DNA from: RFPW01 sp040401595
GTDB taxonomy: Bacteria; Pseudomonadota; Gammaproteobacteria; Burkholderiales; Burkholderiaceae_E
Length of the DNA: 64,000 bases
Reading direction: 5' to 3'
NCBI GenBank assembly: GCA_040401595.1
Contig: JBBAOE010000005.1
Location: 62,001-126,000 of the forward strand
Below, piece by piece: positions 34,890-45,266 of this stretch (position 1 is the first letter of the stretch; the number at the start of each line of letters is the position of its first letter). The position numbers and the translations under genes were made by a program. Below the pieces are notes generated by a model. The model was given only the letters and a program-made list of their open reading frames with translations. It searched no databases and was not told where the DNA came from.

Positions 34890-35909
34890 ATGTTTCGTGC
34901 CATCGTCGTCCGCAAGGATCCCAACGACCCAAGTGGAAAATCACAGATCGCATCCGTGGAATCGGTGGACGAGAGCCTCCTGAGCGAGGCAAACGATCAC
35001 ACCGTCGACGTCGGTGTGGAATGGTCAACCGTCAACTACAAGGATGCCCTGGCGCTGACGGGTAAACCGATCGTTCGCAAATTCCCGCTCATCGCCGGGA
35101 TCGACTTCGCTGGCATCGTTCAGAACAGCCGCGACTCGCGGTTCACGCCCGGTCAGGCGGTGGTTCTCAACGGCTGGGGCGTGGGTGAGACCCATCCGGG
35201 CGGTCTCGCCCAGCGCGCTCGGGTTCCAGCCGACTGGCTGGTTCCCTTACCCGCCGCCATTGGCACAAGACGGGCGATGGCCATCGGAACCGCTGGGTAT
35301 ACCGCCGCGCTCTGCGTTGAAGTCTGTACGCAAGCACTCGAGCGCAGCGCAATCCAACCCGGTGAGGGCGAGGTTCTGGTCACCGGTGCAGGGGGCGGCG
35401 TCGGCAGCGTTGCGGTCGCCCTCCTAGCTCAGGCCGGGCACCGGGTCGTGGCTGTGACCGGCAAGACCGATCAGGCAGACTGGTTACGGGCGATCGGCGC
35501 AGCAGAGGTCCTGCCGCGTTCGGACTTTGATACGCCGGGTAAGCCACTGGGCAAAGAGCGCTGGGCGGGCGCCATCGATTGCGTAGGCAGTCATACGCTG
35601 GTCAACGTCTGCGCGAGCCTGCGCTACGGTGCCACCGTGGCCGCAACCGGCTTGGCGCAGGGAATGGATTTCCCGGCGAGCGTTGCGCCCTTCATCCTCC
35701 GAGGGATCAGCCTGGTCGGTGTCGACAGCGTCCAGTGCCCGTTACCGAGGCGCATCGCCGCTTGGGCGCGACTGGCGCGCGACCTGACCGGACCACGTCT
35801 CGACCTGATCGCATCGCGCGAAATCGGGCTCAGTGAGGCGCTAACCCTCGCGCCCGAATTGCTGGCGGGGAAGGTCCGCGGGCGTGTGATTGTCGACGTC
35901 AACCGCTGA
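34890..35909 (+). CDS. acuI: Acrylyl-CoA reductase AcuI/YhdH-type oxidoreductase
   Basis: Zinc-free medium-chain dehydrogenase/reductase that reduces acryloyl-CoA to propanoyl-CoA with NADPH. I chose the ATG at 34890 with a GGAG ribosome-binding site, giving 339 residues. Landmarks are VDVGVEWSTVNYKDALALTGK, IAGIDFAGIV, the nucleotide-binding VTGAGGGVGSVAVALLA, and AGAIDCVGSHTL. These match the YhdH/AcuI family closely. It may detoxify acryloyl-CoA. It is convergent with dsbB. Confidence 0.9.
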   Translation: MFRAIVVRKDPNDPSGKSQIASVESVDESLLSEANDHTVDVGVEWSTVNYKDALALTGKPIVRKFPLIAGIDFAGIVQNSRDSRFTPGQAVVLNGWGVGETHPGGLAQRARVPADWLVPLPAAIGTRRAMAIGTAGYTAALCVEVCTQALERSAIQPGEGEVLVTGAGGGVGSVAVALLAQAGHRVVAVTGKTDQADWLRAIGAAEVLPRSDFDTPGKPLGKERWAGAIDCVGSHTLVNVCASLRYGATVAATGLAQGMDFPASVAPFILRGISLVGVDSVQCPLPRRIAAWARLARDLTGPRLDLIASREIGLSEALTLAPELLAGKVRGRVIVDVNR

Positions 35910-35951
35910 CTCGATGGCGTGAAGTGCAGCGGCCGATCTCTCAGATCGGCA

Positions 35952-36503
35952 TCAGGGCTCTTCGGCGACGCTGCTGGGCCAGCCTGACCAGGTCACAAAC
36001 GCCATCACCGCTCCGATCATCGCGTAGGTCAGCAGCGACCAGATTGCGAACGGAATGCCCATCAGGGGCACATTGGCTTCGTCGCAGTTGGCGGTCGCTG
36101 AAAAGATCTTCGGCAAGCGCACATCCAATCCGGTTGCCTGAACGATCTGGTCTGCCAAGGTCAGCGCACACCCGCCGGCATCGACTGGTCCAAAAGACTG
36201 CCACGCTGCTGCCGCGACTCCAGCGGCTGCGAGCAGGATCACGCCGCAACTGATCCCGAGCCGCACGCCACGCCAGTGGAATGCAACGCCAGCCAGGCTT
36301 GACAGCAGAATGAGGGCATAAATTAGGCGCTGAAGGGTACACCAGGGGCATGGCCGCATGTGCCAGACCAACTGGGCAACCATCCCGAAGCCCAGGGCCC
36401 CGGCGGCGACTGCGGCGCAGAAGATCAACCCCACCCGAACCGGGATCGCCGGGCGGGGAGTCAACACGGTACCCTCGATCGGCGAAGGCAAGCGCCAATC
36501 CAC
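35952..36503 (-). CDS. dsbB: Disulfide bond formation protein DsbB
   Basis: Inner-membrane quinone reductase that reoxidises DsbA. The 183-residue protein has four membrane helices. The first redox pair is Cys52-x-x-Cys55 (PCPWCTLQR) and the second is Cys112 and Cys140 in the second periplasmic loop (GGCALTL and TANCDEA), with the quinone-proximal Arg after CPWC. Start is a GTG at 36503. A hydrophilic N-terminal stretch of about 20 residues precedes helix 1, longer than in E. coli. It lies 57 bp after parC on the same strand. Confidence 0.93.
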   Translation of the reverse strand: MDWRLPSPIEGTVLTPRPAIPVRVGLIFCAAVAAGALGFGMVAQLVWHMRPCPWCTLQRLIYALILLSSLAGVAFHWRGVRLGISCGVILLAAAGVAAAAWQSFGPVDAGGCALTLADQIVQATGLDVRLPKIFSATANCDEANVPLMGIPFAIWSLLTYAMIGAVMAFVTWSGWPSSVAEEP

Positions 36504-36560
36504 GCAGTCGTCTGCGCGCGCGCAAGCTGGCGAACCCGTTTACCTCCGCTGGACACGCGC

Positions 36561-38978
36561 TCAGCCACCCGAGGTGGCGGCGGACGGTTGCACACAGACC
36601 ATGCTGCCATCACGCACCCTTGGTTCCAGCAATCGACCCTTGCGCCCACGCGCACCATCATAGTTCCCCAATTCCCGCCCGCTCATGGTCCGTTCAACGG
36701 CCTTCGCAGCGCGTCCGGTGCCTCGCACAAGGACACCGTCCGGGCCATAAGCCACAAGCGCTGACAGACGCTCGTCGCTCTCGAGCGCCATGAGGGTGCT
36801 GCCGCGCCCGCCGCTGCGTAAGACCTTCACATCGGTCACCGGATACGTCAGCAGACGGCCACCCGTTGATAGGCAGGCCACCCGCATGGACGACATTCCC
36901 GAAGAAGCCGAGCCCACCAATACAGGCCGCAGCAGATGATCGCCGGGCTCAATCGACATAAACGACTTCCCGCTGCGGTTACGCCCGACCCAATCGGATC
37001 CCTGGCAGGATAGACCGATGCCGCCATCTGTCGCCAACAAAATTCCGCCATCAGCAGCTGCCGCAAACACCCAGGCCACCTTGGTACCAGCGGCCAGATC
37101 GATCAGGCTGGTGACGGGCTGACCGTCGCCCCGGCCACCGGGCAACGTACTGACGGGAACTGAAAAGACCCTGCCGTCCGAGCCAATCACGAGAAGAAAA
37201 TCGGTGCTGCGAACTTCGTACGCCCCATCAAAACCATCCCCAGATTTGAAACTGGACTGGGTCGCATCATGCCCATGGCCCTGGCGGGTCCGTACCCACC
37301 CCTTTTCCGACACGATCACCGTCACCGCTTCATCCACAATCCTGACTTCGACGACTGCACGGCTGGCCGCCTCGATCCGGGTTCGTCGATCATCGCCATA
37401 TTGTTTGGCATCCTGCTCGATCTCGCGGATCACTTGCCGTCGCATCGCTTTGGGATCATTCAGGAGCCCCTCCAGACCGGCTTTCTCGGTCCGCAATTCA
37501 CTGAGCTCCTGCTCGATTTTGATCGCTTCAAGCCGGGCCAGCTGGCGCAGGCGGATCTCCAGAATGTCTTCAGCCTGGCGCTCGCTGAGCCCAAAGCGCT
37601 CGATCAACGCTGGTTTCGGTTCGTCGGCTGCGCGGATCGTTGCAATCACTTCGTCGATCGACAACAGCACCAGTTGCCGGCCTTCGAGGATGTGAATCCG
37701 ATCGTCGACCTTGTTCAGCCGATGGCGGGTTCTGCGCGTGACGGTGGTGATGCGAAAGCCACACCACTCACGCAGAATTTCGATCAATGCCTTCTGGCGT
37801 GGCCGGCCATCGACCCCGATCATCACCAAATTGCACGGAACCGAAGACTCCAGACTGGTGTGGGCGAGCAAGACGTTGATAAAGTCGTCCTGCGACAGTC
37901 GTGACGATCGGGGCTCAAAAACAAGCCGTACCGCCGCTTCGCGCCCCGATTCATCTCGGACGCGCTCCAGCACGCCCAGCACCGTCTGTTTGAGCTGCAA
38001 CTGCTCGGGGCTGACCGCTTTCTTGCCAAGTCGAGGGCGCGGGTTGGTGAGCTCTTCGATCTCTTCGAGCACTTTCTGCGCCGAGGTGCCATGTGGCAAT
38101 TCCGTGACCACCAATTGCCACTGGCCACGGGCGAGATCCTCAATTTTCCAGCTGGCTCGCACCTTGATTGAACCACGCCCGCCCGCGTACAGATCACGCA
38201 GTTCGGAGCCCGATGAGATGATTTGCCCCCCTCCCGGGAAATCGGGTCCAGGCAGGCGTTCAAGCACCGCCTCGAGCGCATCCCGAGCGGCGGCTGCGTT
38301 GCGAATGACCGCAGCCTCGCCTGCGCCAAAATCCGAAAACCAGCGATCGCCATCGCGCATCATCAATACGGCTGCGGCGGCCACTTCGCGCAGGTTATGC
38401 GGTGGGATCTCGGTGGCGAGACCGACTGCAATGCCGGATGCCCCATTAAGCAGCACCACGGGCAAACGGGCAGGCAGACAGCGGGGTTCTTCGGTCGAAC
38501 CATCATAGTTCGGAACGAAATCCACGGTGCCCGCATCAATCTCATCGAGCAACAGGCGCGCATAGGGCGTCAACCGCGCTTCGGTATAGCGCATCGCCGC
38601 CGCGCCGTCACCGTCACGCGAGCCAAAGTTGCCCTGCCCGTCAATCAGCGGGTATCGCAACGTAAACGTTTGCGCCAGACGAACAAGCGCGTCGTACGCG
38701 GACTGGTCGCCGTGGGGATGAAAGCGTCCGAGAACGTCACCCACGACCCGGGCGCTCTTGACCGGCCTGGCGGTCGGGCCGAGTCCCATGGCATCCATGG
38801 AATACAGAATTCGACGCTGAACCGGTTTGAGACCGTCGCAAACATCGGGGAGCGCACGCCCCTTGACCACAGAAACGGCGTAGTCCAGGTAGGCCCGCTC
38901 GGCGTAACGCGCCAGGGTAATCGCCTGATCGTCTTCTGGGGGGGCAACAGGTTCGGGTGTTGTCAGCAGGTCTACCAT
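36561..38978 (-). CDS. parC: DNA topoisomerase IV subunit A
   Basis: Catalytic subunit of the decatenating type II topoisomerase; partner ParE is encoded 2.3 kb further on. The 805-residue protein has the winged-helix domain RALPDVCDGLKPVQRRILY, the quinolone-pocket segment HPHGDQSAYDALVR near residue 88, and active-site Tyr131 in MRYTEARLTPYA. The C-terminal half holds beta-pinwheel blades (repeated GWVRTRQGHG- and VFSVPVSTLPGGRG-like motifs). Its length exceeds the E. coli 752. Divergent from ettA. Confidence 0.96.
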   Translation of the reverse strand: MVDLLTTPEPVAPPEDDQAITLARYAERAYLDYAVSVVKGRALPDVCDGLKPVQRRILYSMDAMGLGPTARPVKSARVVGDVLGRFHPHGDQSAYDALVRLAQTFTLRYPLIDGQGNFGSRDGDGAAAMRYTEARLTPYARLLLDEIDAGTVDFVPNYDGSTEEPRCLPARLPVVLLNGASGIAVGLATEIPPHNLREVAAAAVLMMRDGDRWFSDFGAGEAAVIRNAAAARDALEAVLERLPGPDFPGGGQIISSGSELRDLYAGGRGSIKVRASWKIEDLARGQWQLVVTELPHGTSAQKVLEEIEELTNPRPRLGKKAVSPEQLQLKQTVLGVLERVRDESGREAAVRLVFEPRSSRLSQDDFINVLLAHTSLESSVPCNLVMIGVDGRPRQKALIEILREWCGFRITTVTRRTRHRLNKVDDRIHILEGRQLVLLSIDEVIATIRAADEPKPALIERFGLSERQAEDILEIRLRQLARLEAIKIEQELSELRTEKAGLEGLLNDPKAMRRQVIREIEQDAKQYGDDRRTRIEAASRAVVEVRIVDEAVTVIVSEKGWVRTRQGHGHDATQSSFKSGDGFDGAYEVRSTDFLLVIGSDGRVFSVPVSTLPGGRGDGQPVTSLIDLAAGTKVAWVFAAAADGGILLATDGGIGLSCQGSDWVGRNRSGKSFMSIEPGDHLLRPVLVGSASSGMSSMRVACLSTGGRLLTYPVTDVKVLRSGGRGSTLMALESDERLSALVAYGPDGVLVRGTGRAAKAVERTMSGRELGNYDGARGRKGRLLEPRVRDGSMVCVQPSAATSGG

Positions 38979-39099
38979 GGGCTCTCGGGGACGCGGATCA
39001 GCGGGGGCAGTATAGAGGCTGTACCATTGAAATCATGCGTGTGCGGATTCTGCAGCACATGCTCCCCAAGCACCCAGCATCCAACGTTTACCGAGTCCC

Positions 39100-40764
39100 A
39101 TGGCCCAGTACGTCTTTACGATGAATCGCGTCGGCAAAATCGTGCCGCCCAAGCGTCAGATCCTGAAGGATATTTCGCTCTCCTTCTTTCCAGGCGCCAA
39201 GATCGGCGTGCTGGGCCTCAATGGTTCCGGCAAATCGTCGCTGCTCAAGATCATGGCGGGCGTTGACAAGGACTTTGAAGGCGAAGCCCGGCCCATGCCG
39301 AACTTGAATGTCGGTTACCTGCCGCAGGAACCCGACATCGATCCAACGCAGACGGTCCGCGAAGCGGTCGAGGTCGGACTGGGTTCCATCGCAGCCGCCA
39401 AGAAGCGACTGGACGAGGTGTATGCCGCGTATGGCGAGCCAGACGCCGATTTCGACAAACTCGCCGCCGAGCAGGCTGACCTCGAGGCGCTGCTGGCGAC
39501 GGCCGACGGCGGCGACGTCGAACACCAGCTGGAAGTCGCGGCCGACGCCCTGCGCTTGCCACCGTGGGAGGCAATCGTCGGAAACCTGTCTGGCGGTGAG
39601 AAGCGCCGGGTCGCGCTCTGCCGTTTGCTGCTGTCCAAGCCCGACATGCTGCTGCTGGACGAGCCCACCAACCACCTCGACGCCGAGAGCGTCGATTGGC
39701 TCGAGCAGTTTTTGCACAAATTCCCGGGCACGGTCGTGGCGATTACCCACGATCGTTATTTCCTGGATAACGCAGCCGAATGGATTCTCGAACTGGACCG
39801 CGGCCACGGGATTCCTTGGAAAGGCAATTACTCGAGTTGGCTGGAACAGAAGCAGGATCGTCTGCGCCAGGAGGAGTCGGGCGAGAGCGCACGTCAGAAG
39901 GCACTGAAGAAGGAACTGGAATGGGTGCGGCAGAACCCGAAGGGGCGACAGGCCAAGAGCAAGGCCCGACTGGCCCGCTTCGAAGAACTCTCCAGCCATG
40001 AATATCAGAAGCGCAATGAAACGCAGGAGATTTTCATTCCGGTCGCTGAACGTCTGGGCGATACCGTTATCGAATTCAAGAATGTTCGCAAAGCGTATGG
40101 CGATCGTCTGCTGATCGACGACCTGAGCTTCGCCGTCCCACCCGGGGCCATCGTTGGCATCATCGGCCCCAACGGTGCCGGCAAATCCACCCTGTTCCGG
40201 ATGATCACCGGTCGCGAAACCCCCGATAGCGGATCGATCGTGATCGGACCGACGGTCAAAATCGCCCATGTCGACCAGTCGCGCGATGCGCTCGAAGGGG
40301 ACAAAACCGTTTGGGAGTCCGTCTCCGACGGTTCAGATCTGATGACGATCGGTCGCTTCGAAGTCTCGTCGCGCGCGTACGTCGGTCGTTTCAACTTCAA
40401 GGGTAGTGACCAGAACAAGAAAGTCAGTTTGCTCTCAGGCGGCGAGCGTGGCCGTCTGCATCTGGCCCGGACGCTGATCGCCGGGGGTAATGTCCTGCTG
40501 CTCGACGAGCCGTCCAACGATCTTGATGTCGAGACCTTGCGTGCACTCGAAGACGCATTGCTGGAATTTGCCGGTTGCGTCATGGTCATTAGCCATGACC
40601 GCTGGTTCCTCGACCGGATCGCGACCCACATCCTGGCCTTTGAGGGCGACTCTCAGGTCACCTTCTTCAACGGCAACTATCAGGAATACGAAGCAGACCG
40701 CAGGAAGCGACTCGGTGAAGAAGCCGCGCGACCCAAGCGGATCCGGTTCAAACCCTTGAAATAA
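39100..40764 (+). CDS. ettA: Energy-dependent translational throttle protein EttA (ABC-F)
   Basis: Soluble ABC-F ATPase that binds the ribosomal E site and regulates entry into the elongation cycle with the energy charge. The 554-residue protein has two ABC domains: Walker A GLNGSGKS and GPNGAGKS, signatures LSGGEKRR and LSGGERGR, and Walker B LLLDEPTNHLD and LLLDEPSNDLD. The linker (KKELEWVRQNPKGRQAKSKARL) and arm are of EttA type, and there is no transmembrane domain. The start MAQYVFTMNRVGKIVPPK is the EttA N terminus. Confidence 0.96.
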   Translation: MAQYVFTMNRVGKIVPPKRQILKDISLSFFPGAKIGVLGLNGSGKSSLLKIMAGVDKDFEGEARPMPNLNVGYLPQEPDIDPTQTVREAVEVGLGSIAAAKKRLDEVYAAYGEPDADFDKLAAEQADLEALLATADGGDVEHQLEVAADALRLPPWEAIVGNLSGGEKRRVALCRLLLSKPDMLLLDEPTNHLDAESVDWLEQFLHKFPGTVVAITHDRYFLDNAAEWILELDRGHGIPWKGNYSSWLEQKQDRLRQEESGESARQKALKKELEWVRQNPKGRQAKSKARLARFEELSSHEYQKRNETQEIFIPVAERLGDTVIEFKNVRKAYGDRLLIDDLSFAVPPGAIVGIIGPNGAGKSTLFRMITGRETPDSGSIVIGPTVKIAHVDQSRDALEGDKTVWESVSDGSDLMTIGRFEVSSRAYVGRFNFKGSDQNKKVSLLSGGERGRLHLARTLIAGGNVLLLDEPSNDLDVETLRALEDALLEFAGCVMVISHDRWFLDRIATHILAFEGDSQVTFFNGNYQEYEADRRKRLGEEAARPKRIRFKPLK

Positions 40765-40768
40765 ACGA

Positions 40769-41242
40769 TCAGCGCACCGGAATCGGCGTGCTCGCCGGAA
40801 CGGGCACGGCCGTGACTGAATTCTGCGGACTGCCTTCAATCAGCCGATCGGCATAGGTCAGGTACACCAGCGCGTTGCGCGCAGGATCGACGATCCGCAC
40901 GATATGGAGCTTCTTGAAGAGCAATGAGAGGCGTTCGTCGAAGACGGTCTCCTGCTTGGGTAGCGGGCTCTTGAAAGCGATAGGGCCGACCTGCCGGCAG
41001 GCGATCGAGGCTTCGGATTTGTCTTCGGCCAGACCGAGCGCACCGCTGACCCCACCGGTTTTTGCACGAGACACATAGCAGGCGACCCCGGTCACTTTGG
41101 GATCGTCATAGGCTTCGATGACGATTTTATGGTCAGGACCGATCAGTTTGAAAACGGTACTCACCTCGCCCAGAATCTCAGCGCAAGCCAGATTGCTCGC
41201 AAGCAGTAGTACCCCGCCGATGATGGCTGGCGGCTTCTTCAT
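40769..41242 (-). CDS. creA: CreA family periplasmic protein
   Basis: Small exported protein of the CreA family, function unknown. From ATG 41242 it is 157 residues with signal peptide MKKPPAIIGGVLLLASNLACA, then EILGEVSTVFKLIGPDHKI and the family segment VTGVACYVSRAKTGGVSGALGLAED, with a second Cys in ASIACRQVG. AAGGAT lies 6-7 bases before this ATG; another ATG at 41257 overlaps the parE stop as ATGA and would add five residues. Only 4 bp separate its stop from that of convergent ettA. Confidence 0.9.
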   Translation of the reverse strand: MKKPPAIIGGVLLLASNLACAEILGEVSTVFKLIGPDHKIVIEAYDDPKVTGVACYVSRAKTGGVSGALGLAEDKSEASIACRQVGPIAFKSPLPKQETVFDERLSLLFKKLHIVRIVDPARNALVYLTYADRLIEGSPQNSVTAVPVPASTPIPVR

Positions 41243-41253
41243 AGCGCGATCCT

Positions 41254-43275
41254 TCATACGTCGACCTCGACCTCGTTGCCATGTTCCTCCAGCCAGGCGC
41301 GTCGGGCTGAGGCTTCGCCCTTGCCCATCAGCATGGTGAATCGTGCCCGCGTCGACGCTTCATCGACATCGCCAAGCGTCACCGGGAGCAGCCGACGCGT
41401 ATCCGGGTTCATCGTGGTTTCCCACAACTGCTCCGCCGTCATCTCGCCCAAGCCCTTGAATCGACTGATCGACCAGACGGTGTCGGTCAGGCCTTCCTTA
41501 CGGAGGCGATCACAGGTGTGGGCAAGCTCGCCATCATCGAGACAGTAGATCTTGCGCAGTGGACGCTTGCCCCGAGCAGGCACGTCGACCCGATACAGCG
41601 GTGGGCGGGCCACGTAGACATGCCCCTGCTCCACCAAGGCCGGAAAATGGCGCCAAAAAAGCGTCAGTAGCAGGACCTGGATATGCGCGCCGTCCACATC
41701 AGCGTCGGAGAGAATGCAGACTCGCCCATAGCGCAAGCCGCTCAGCGTGATAGCAGCATCGGGCGCAATCGGCACGGACGATCCGCCGCCCGCTGGCGCC
41801 GCCAAGCCATGGGGGTCCACACCCAATGCGACTGAAATATCGTGAATTTCGTTGTTGGCGAACAAACGGTCCCGGTCCGCTTCCCAGGTGTTGAGTACCT
41901 TGCCGCGCAAGGGCAGGATGGCTTGAAATTCCTTGTCCCGCCCCATCTTGGCGCTACCGCCCGCGCTATCGCCTTCGACCAGAAAAATCTCGTTCCGGGT
42001 CAGATCATCGCTTTCACAATCCGTGAGTTTTCCTGGCAGGACAGCGACCCCTGAACCCTTTTTCTTCTCCACTTTCTGAGCGCTACGCTGGCGCGCCTGA
42101 GCCTGACGGATCACGAGTTCAGCAAGCCGGCGCCCGTAGTCGACATGTTCGCTCAGCCACAACTCAAGTTGTGGGCGTGCGTAGCCACCGACCAGGCGCA
42201 CCGCATCGCGAGAGTTCAGTCGCTCCTTGATCTGCCCCTGAAACTGGGGATCCAGCACTTTGGCGCTGAGCACAAAGCTCGCCCGCGCAAACACATCCTC
42301 GGGCATCAGCTTGACGCCCTTGGGCAGAAGCGAATGCAATTCGACGAATGATTTCACGGCCTGGAAGAGTCCTTCGCGCAACCCGCTTTCATGCGTACCA
42401 CCGGCGGGTGTCGGGATCAGGTTGACGTACGACTCCCGAATCGTCGGCCCCTCTTCGGTCCAAGCGACACACCAGGCCGCGCCCTCACCTTCCGCAAACG
42501 AGTCATGGCCGGTTGGCGCATATTGTTCACTCTCGAATAACGGAACCAGAGTCTGGGCCGACGATGACGACGCCAGCGCCTCGGTCAGGTATCCCCGCAA
42601 GCCTTCGGCATAGCGCCAGGATTGCTGACGCTCTGTGCGCGCCTCGATCAAGACCGTCTGCAGTCCGGGCAGGAGAACCGCCTTGGCGCGCAGCTGACGC
42701 TCCAGCTCCGACTGGGCAATCACCGGCGAATCAAAATATTTCGGATCCGGCCAGACCCGCACACGGGTCCCACTGCGTCGGCTCCCGCGCGGCGCCGGTT
42801 GCGAACTGAGGGCTTGGAGCACCTCACCACCGGCAAACACCAGGTGATGTTGCCCACCATCGCGCCACACCGTCACTTCGAGGCGGGTCGACAAGGCATT
42901 GGTGACACTCACGCCCACGCCATGCAAACCGCCGGAAAAACTGTAGGCGCCACCCGAGGCCTTGTCGAATTTGCCGCCGGCATGCAGGCGGGTAAAGACG
43001 ATCTCGACCACGGGCGCCCCTTCTTCCGGGTGCATACCGACGGGTATACCCCGCCCGTCATCGTCCACCGTCACGCTGCCATCGGTTTCCAGGGTCACCG
43101 TGATTTCGCGACAGAAACCCGCAAGCGCCTCGTCAGCCGCGTTATCGATGACCTCCTGCACGATGTGCAGGGGATTTTCGGTACGGGTATACATCCCTGG
43201 CCGCTGGCGGACAGGTTCCAGACCTTTCAGGACCCGGATCGATCCCTCAGAGTATTCCGATTTTCGTGCGGTCAT
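41254..43275 (-). CDS. parE: DNA topoisomerase IV subunit B
   Basis: ATPase subunit of topoisomerase IV. I choose the ATG at 43275 (MTARKSEYSEGSIRVLKGLEPVRQRPGMY), 8 bp after the kup stop, giving 673 residues; the frame runs on to 43395 inside kup. The GHKL ATPase shows EVIDNAADEAL, VDDDGRGIPVG and FSGGLHGVGVSVTNAL. The TOPRIM domain follows with FLVEGDSAGGSAKMGRD and ILSDADVDGAHIQVLLL, and the C terminus RFKGLGEMTAEQLWETTMNP is conserved. Confidence 0.96.
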   Translation of the reverse strand: MTARKSEYSEGSIRVLKGLEPVRQRPGMYTRTENPLHIVQEVIDNAADEALAGFCREITVTLETDGSVTVDDDGRGIPVGMHPEEGAPVVEIVFTRLHAGGKFDKASGGAYSFSGGLHGVGVSVTNALSTRLEVTVWRDGGQHHLVFAGGEVLQALSSQPAPRGSRRSGTRVRVWPDPKYFDSPVIAQSELERQLRAKAVLLPGLQTVLIEARTERQQSWRYAEGLRGYLTEALASSSSAQTLVPLFESEQYAPTGHDSFAEGEGAAWCVAWTEEGPTIRESYVNLIPTPAGGTHESGLREGLFQAVKSFVELHSLLPKGVKLMPEDVFARASFVLSAKVLDPQFQGQIKERLNSRDAVRLVGGYARPQLELWLSEHVDYGRRLAELVIRQAQARQRSAQKVEKKKGSGVAVLPGKLTDCESDDLTRNEIFLVEGDSAGGSAKMGRDKEFQAILPLRGKVLNTWEADRDRLFANNEIHDISVALGVDPHGLAAPAGGGSSVPIAPDAAITLSGLRYGRVCILSDADVDGAHIQVLLLTLFWRHFPALVEQGHVYVARPPLYRVDVPARGKRPLRKIYCLDDGELAHTCDRLRKEGLTDTVWSISRFKGLGEMTAEQLWETTMNPDTRRLLPVTLGDVDEASTRARFTMLMGKGEASARRAWLEEHGNEVEVDV

Positions 43276-43283
43276 GGATTCGG

Positions 43284-45158
43284 CTAAATGGCGATCTGAG
43301 TACCCATCTCCACCACACGATTGGGTGGTAGACGGAAATAATCTGCAACTGAGGGGCTGTTCTGGAGCATCCAGCCAAACATGGAGCGGCGCCAACCAAA
43401 GAAACCGCGCCGGGACACCGAGACCAGGGTGGGTTTACTGGTAAAGAAAGACGTCTGCCCGAGATCGACATCAAGGCCTCTGCGTCGCGCCAGCCGGAAA
43501 ATAGTCGAGACATCGGGATCTTCGCGAAAACCAAAATGGGCCGTCAGATAGATAACGCCGTGGGAGGCGCGGCGCAACTCGAGTCGTTCGTCGTTCAGAA
43601 TGCGCGGCCTGTCATCGAACGCAATCGTCAGGAAAATCAGGCGTTCATGCGCGATCTTGTTGTGTTTCATGTTGTGCAGAAATGCGCTGGGGAATCCGCC
43701 CCGCGAAGAACTGAAGAACACAGCTGTGCCCGGCACCCGGGTCGCCCGTTCGAGCTCGAACGCAACCGCATCATCGCGGGCCTCGGGACGGGACACTTTT
43801 CGGGCACGCAGCAACATGGTGCCGCGGTGCCAGGTCGTCAACATCGTGAAGACACTGACCGCAATCGTGAGTGGAAACCATCCCCCGTCAAAAAACTTCG
43901 ACAGATTGGCCGCAAGAAATGCCAGCTCCAGGCAAAACCACGCCACCAGCGGGATCACGAGCCAGCGCATCCGTTGGGATTCCTGATGGAGCAGCACCAC
44001 GGCCAGCAGCACGCTTGAAATAATCAAATCACCGGAAACAGCGAGGCCATACGCTGCGGCCAGGGCGCTGGACGATTTGAAGGCGAGGACCAGCAAGACC
44101 ACCGAGACCAGTAGCACCCAGTTGACGACCGGGATGTAGATCTGACCCTGCGAATGCTCCGAGGTGTGCAAGACTCGCAGGCGAGGCAGGTAGTTCAGCC
44201 TGGAAGCCTGTTGTGTGACCGAAAATGCCCCGGAGATGGTCGCCTGAGAGGCAATCACGGTGGCGAGGGTCGCGAGGATCACCAACGGGAGTTGCAGGGA
44301 TTCGGGCGCCAGCAAAAAAAACGGATTCTCCCGGGCATCGGGTTCGGTCAGCACCAGAGCCCCTTGACCCAGGTAGTTGATCATCAGCGCCGGGAACACC
44401 AAAAAGAACCAGCAGACGCGGATGGGCGGCAAGCCAAAATGCCCCATGTCCGCATAAAGCGCTTCGGCGCCAGTCAAACACAGAAACACCGAGCCCAAGG
44501 CCACGAACGCGAGCCCCGGGCGATCCAGGGCAAACCGAATGGCGTGACTGGGATCAATGGCGCCCAGAATTTCAGGCATTTCAATGATATGAAGCAGTCC
44601 GAGTCCGGTCAGCGTCGCAAACCAGACAATCATGACTGGGCCGAAAAATCGCCCGACATCCGCAGTTCCGTGGCGCTGTAAGCTGAATAACCCGATCAGG
44701 ATCACAATCGAAATCGGTACGACATAAGATTCCAGCCCGGGCGCAGCGACACTGAGCCCTTCCACCGCCGCCAGCACCGAAATCGCTGGCGTGATGATGG
44801 CGTCGCCGTAAAACAGCGATGCAGCAAACACCCCAAAGGCTCCGACCAGCCAGGCCAGTTCGGGCCGGTGGGCGATCATGCGCTGCGCAACGGACAGCAG
44901 CGCGAGCACCCCGCCCTCTCCCCGGTGATCGAAACGAAGAACGATTGACACGTACTTAATCGAGACGATGATCGTCACCGCCCAGAACATCATCGACAGC
45001 ACGCCAAACACATTCTCGGGTGTTGCCGCGAGGGCGTGGCTGCCAAAAAAAGCCTCTTTGAAGGCATACAGCGGCGAGGTTCCAATATCGCCAAACACCA
45101 CCCCCAACGCGGCCAACATCATGACCCGAAAGGGCTGACTCTGAGTTTGAGCGCTCAT
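43284..45158 (-). CDS. kup: Low-affinity potassium transporter Kup
   Basis: Proton-coupled K+ symporter of the inner membrane, 624 residues, about 12 membrane helices plus a C-terminal cytoplasmic domain (about 455-624). Kup landmarks are ALGVVFGDIGTSPLYAFKEAF at the start, YGDAIITPAISVLAAVEGL near 120 and LYADMGHFG near 235. It is followed immediately by parE on the same strand; whether they share transcription is not evident. Confidence 0.96.
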   Translation of the reverse strand: MSAQTQSQPFRVMMLAALGVVFGDIGTSPLYAFKEAFFGSHALAATPENVFGVLSMMFWAVTIIVSIKYVSIVLRFDHRGEGGVLALLSVAQRMIAHRPELAWLVGAFGVFAASLFYGDAIITPAISVLAAVEGLSVAAPGLESYVVPISIVILIGLFSLQRHGTADVGRFFGPVMIVWFATLTGLGLLHIIEMPEILGAIDPSHAIRFALDRPGLAFVALGSVFLCLTGAEALYADMGHFGLPPIRVCWFFLVFPALMINYLGQGALVLTEPDARENPFFLLAPESLQLPLVILATLATVIASQATISGAFSVTQQASRLNYLPRLRVLHTSEHSQGQIYIPVVNWVLLVSVVLLVLAFKSSSALAAAYGLAVSGDLIISSVLLAVVLLHQESQRMRWLVIPLVAWFCLELAFLAANLSKFFDGGWFPLTIAVSVFTMLTTWHRGTMLLRARKVSRPEARDDAVAFELERATRVPGTAVFFSSSRGGFPSAFLHNMKHNKIAHERLIFLTIAFDDRPRILNDERLELRRASHGVIYLTAHFGFREDPDVSTIFRLARRRGLDVDLGQTSFFTSKPTLVSVSRRGFFGWRRSMFGWMLQNSPSVADYFRLPPNRVVEMGTQIAI

Positions 45159-45266
45159 GCGGAATGGACTCCGGGAAAATACGGATCAATCTTCATCGGC
45201 CGCTAGGATCGCACAAAGGCGGCCCGATGCCTGGTGCGCATGAGAAAGCCTCGCAGACCCCGGGCC

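Noticed and set aside
39088..40269. Minus-strand open frame of 393 codons
   Set aside because: Antisense to ettA; the plus strand has both ABC domains.
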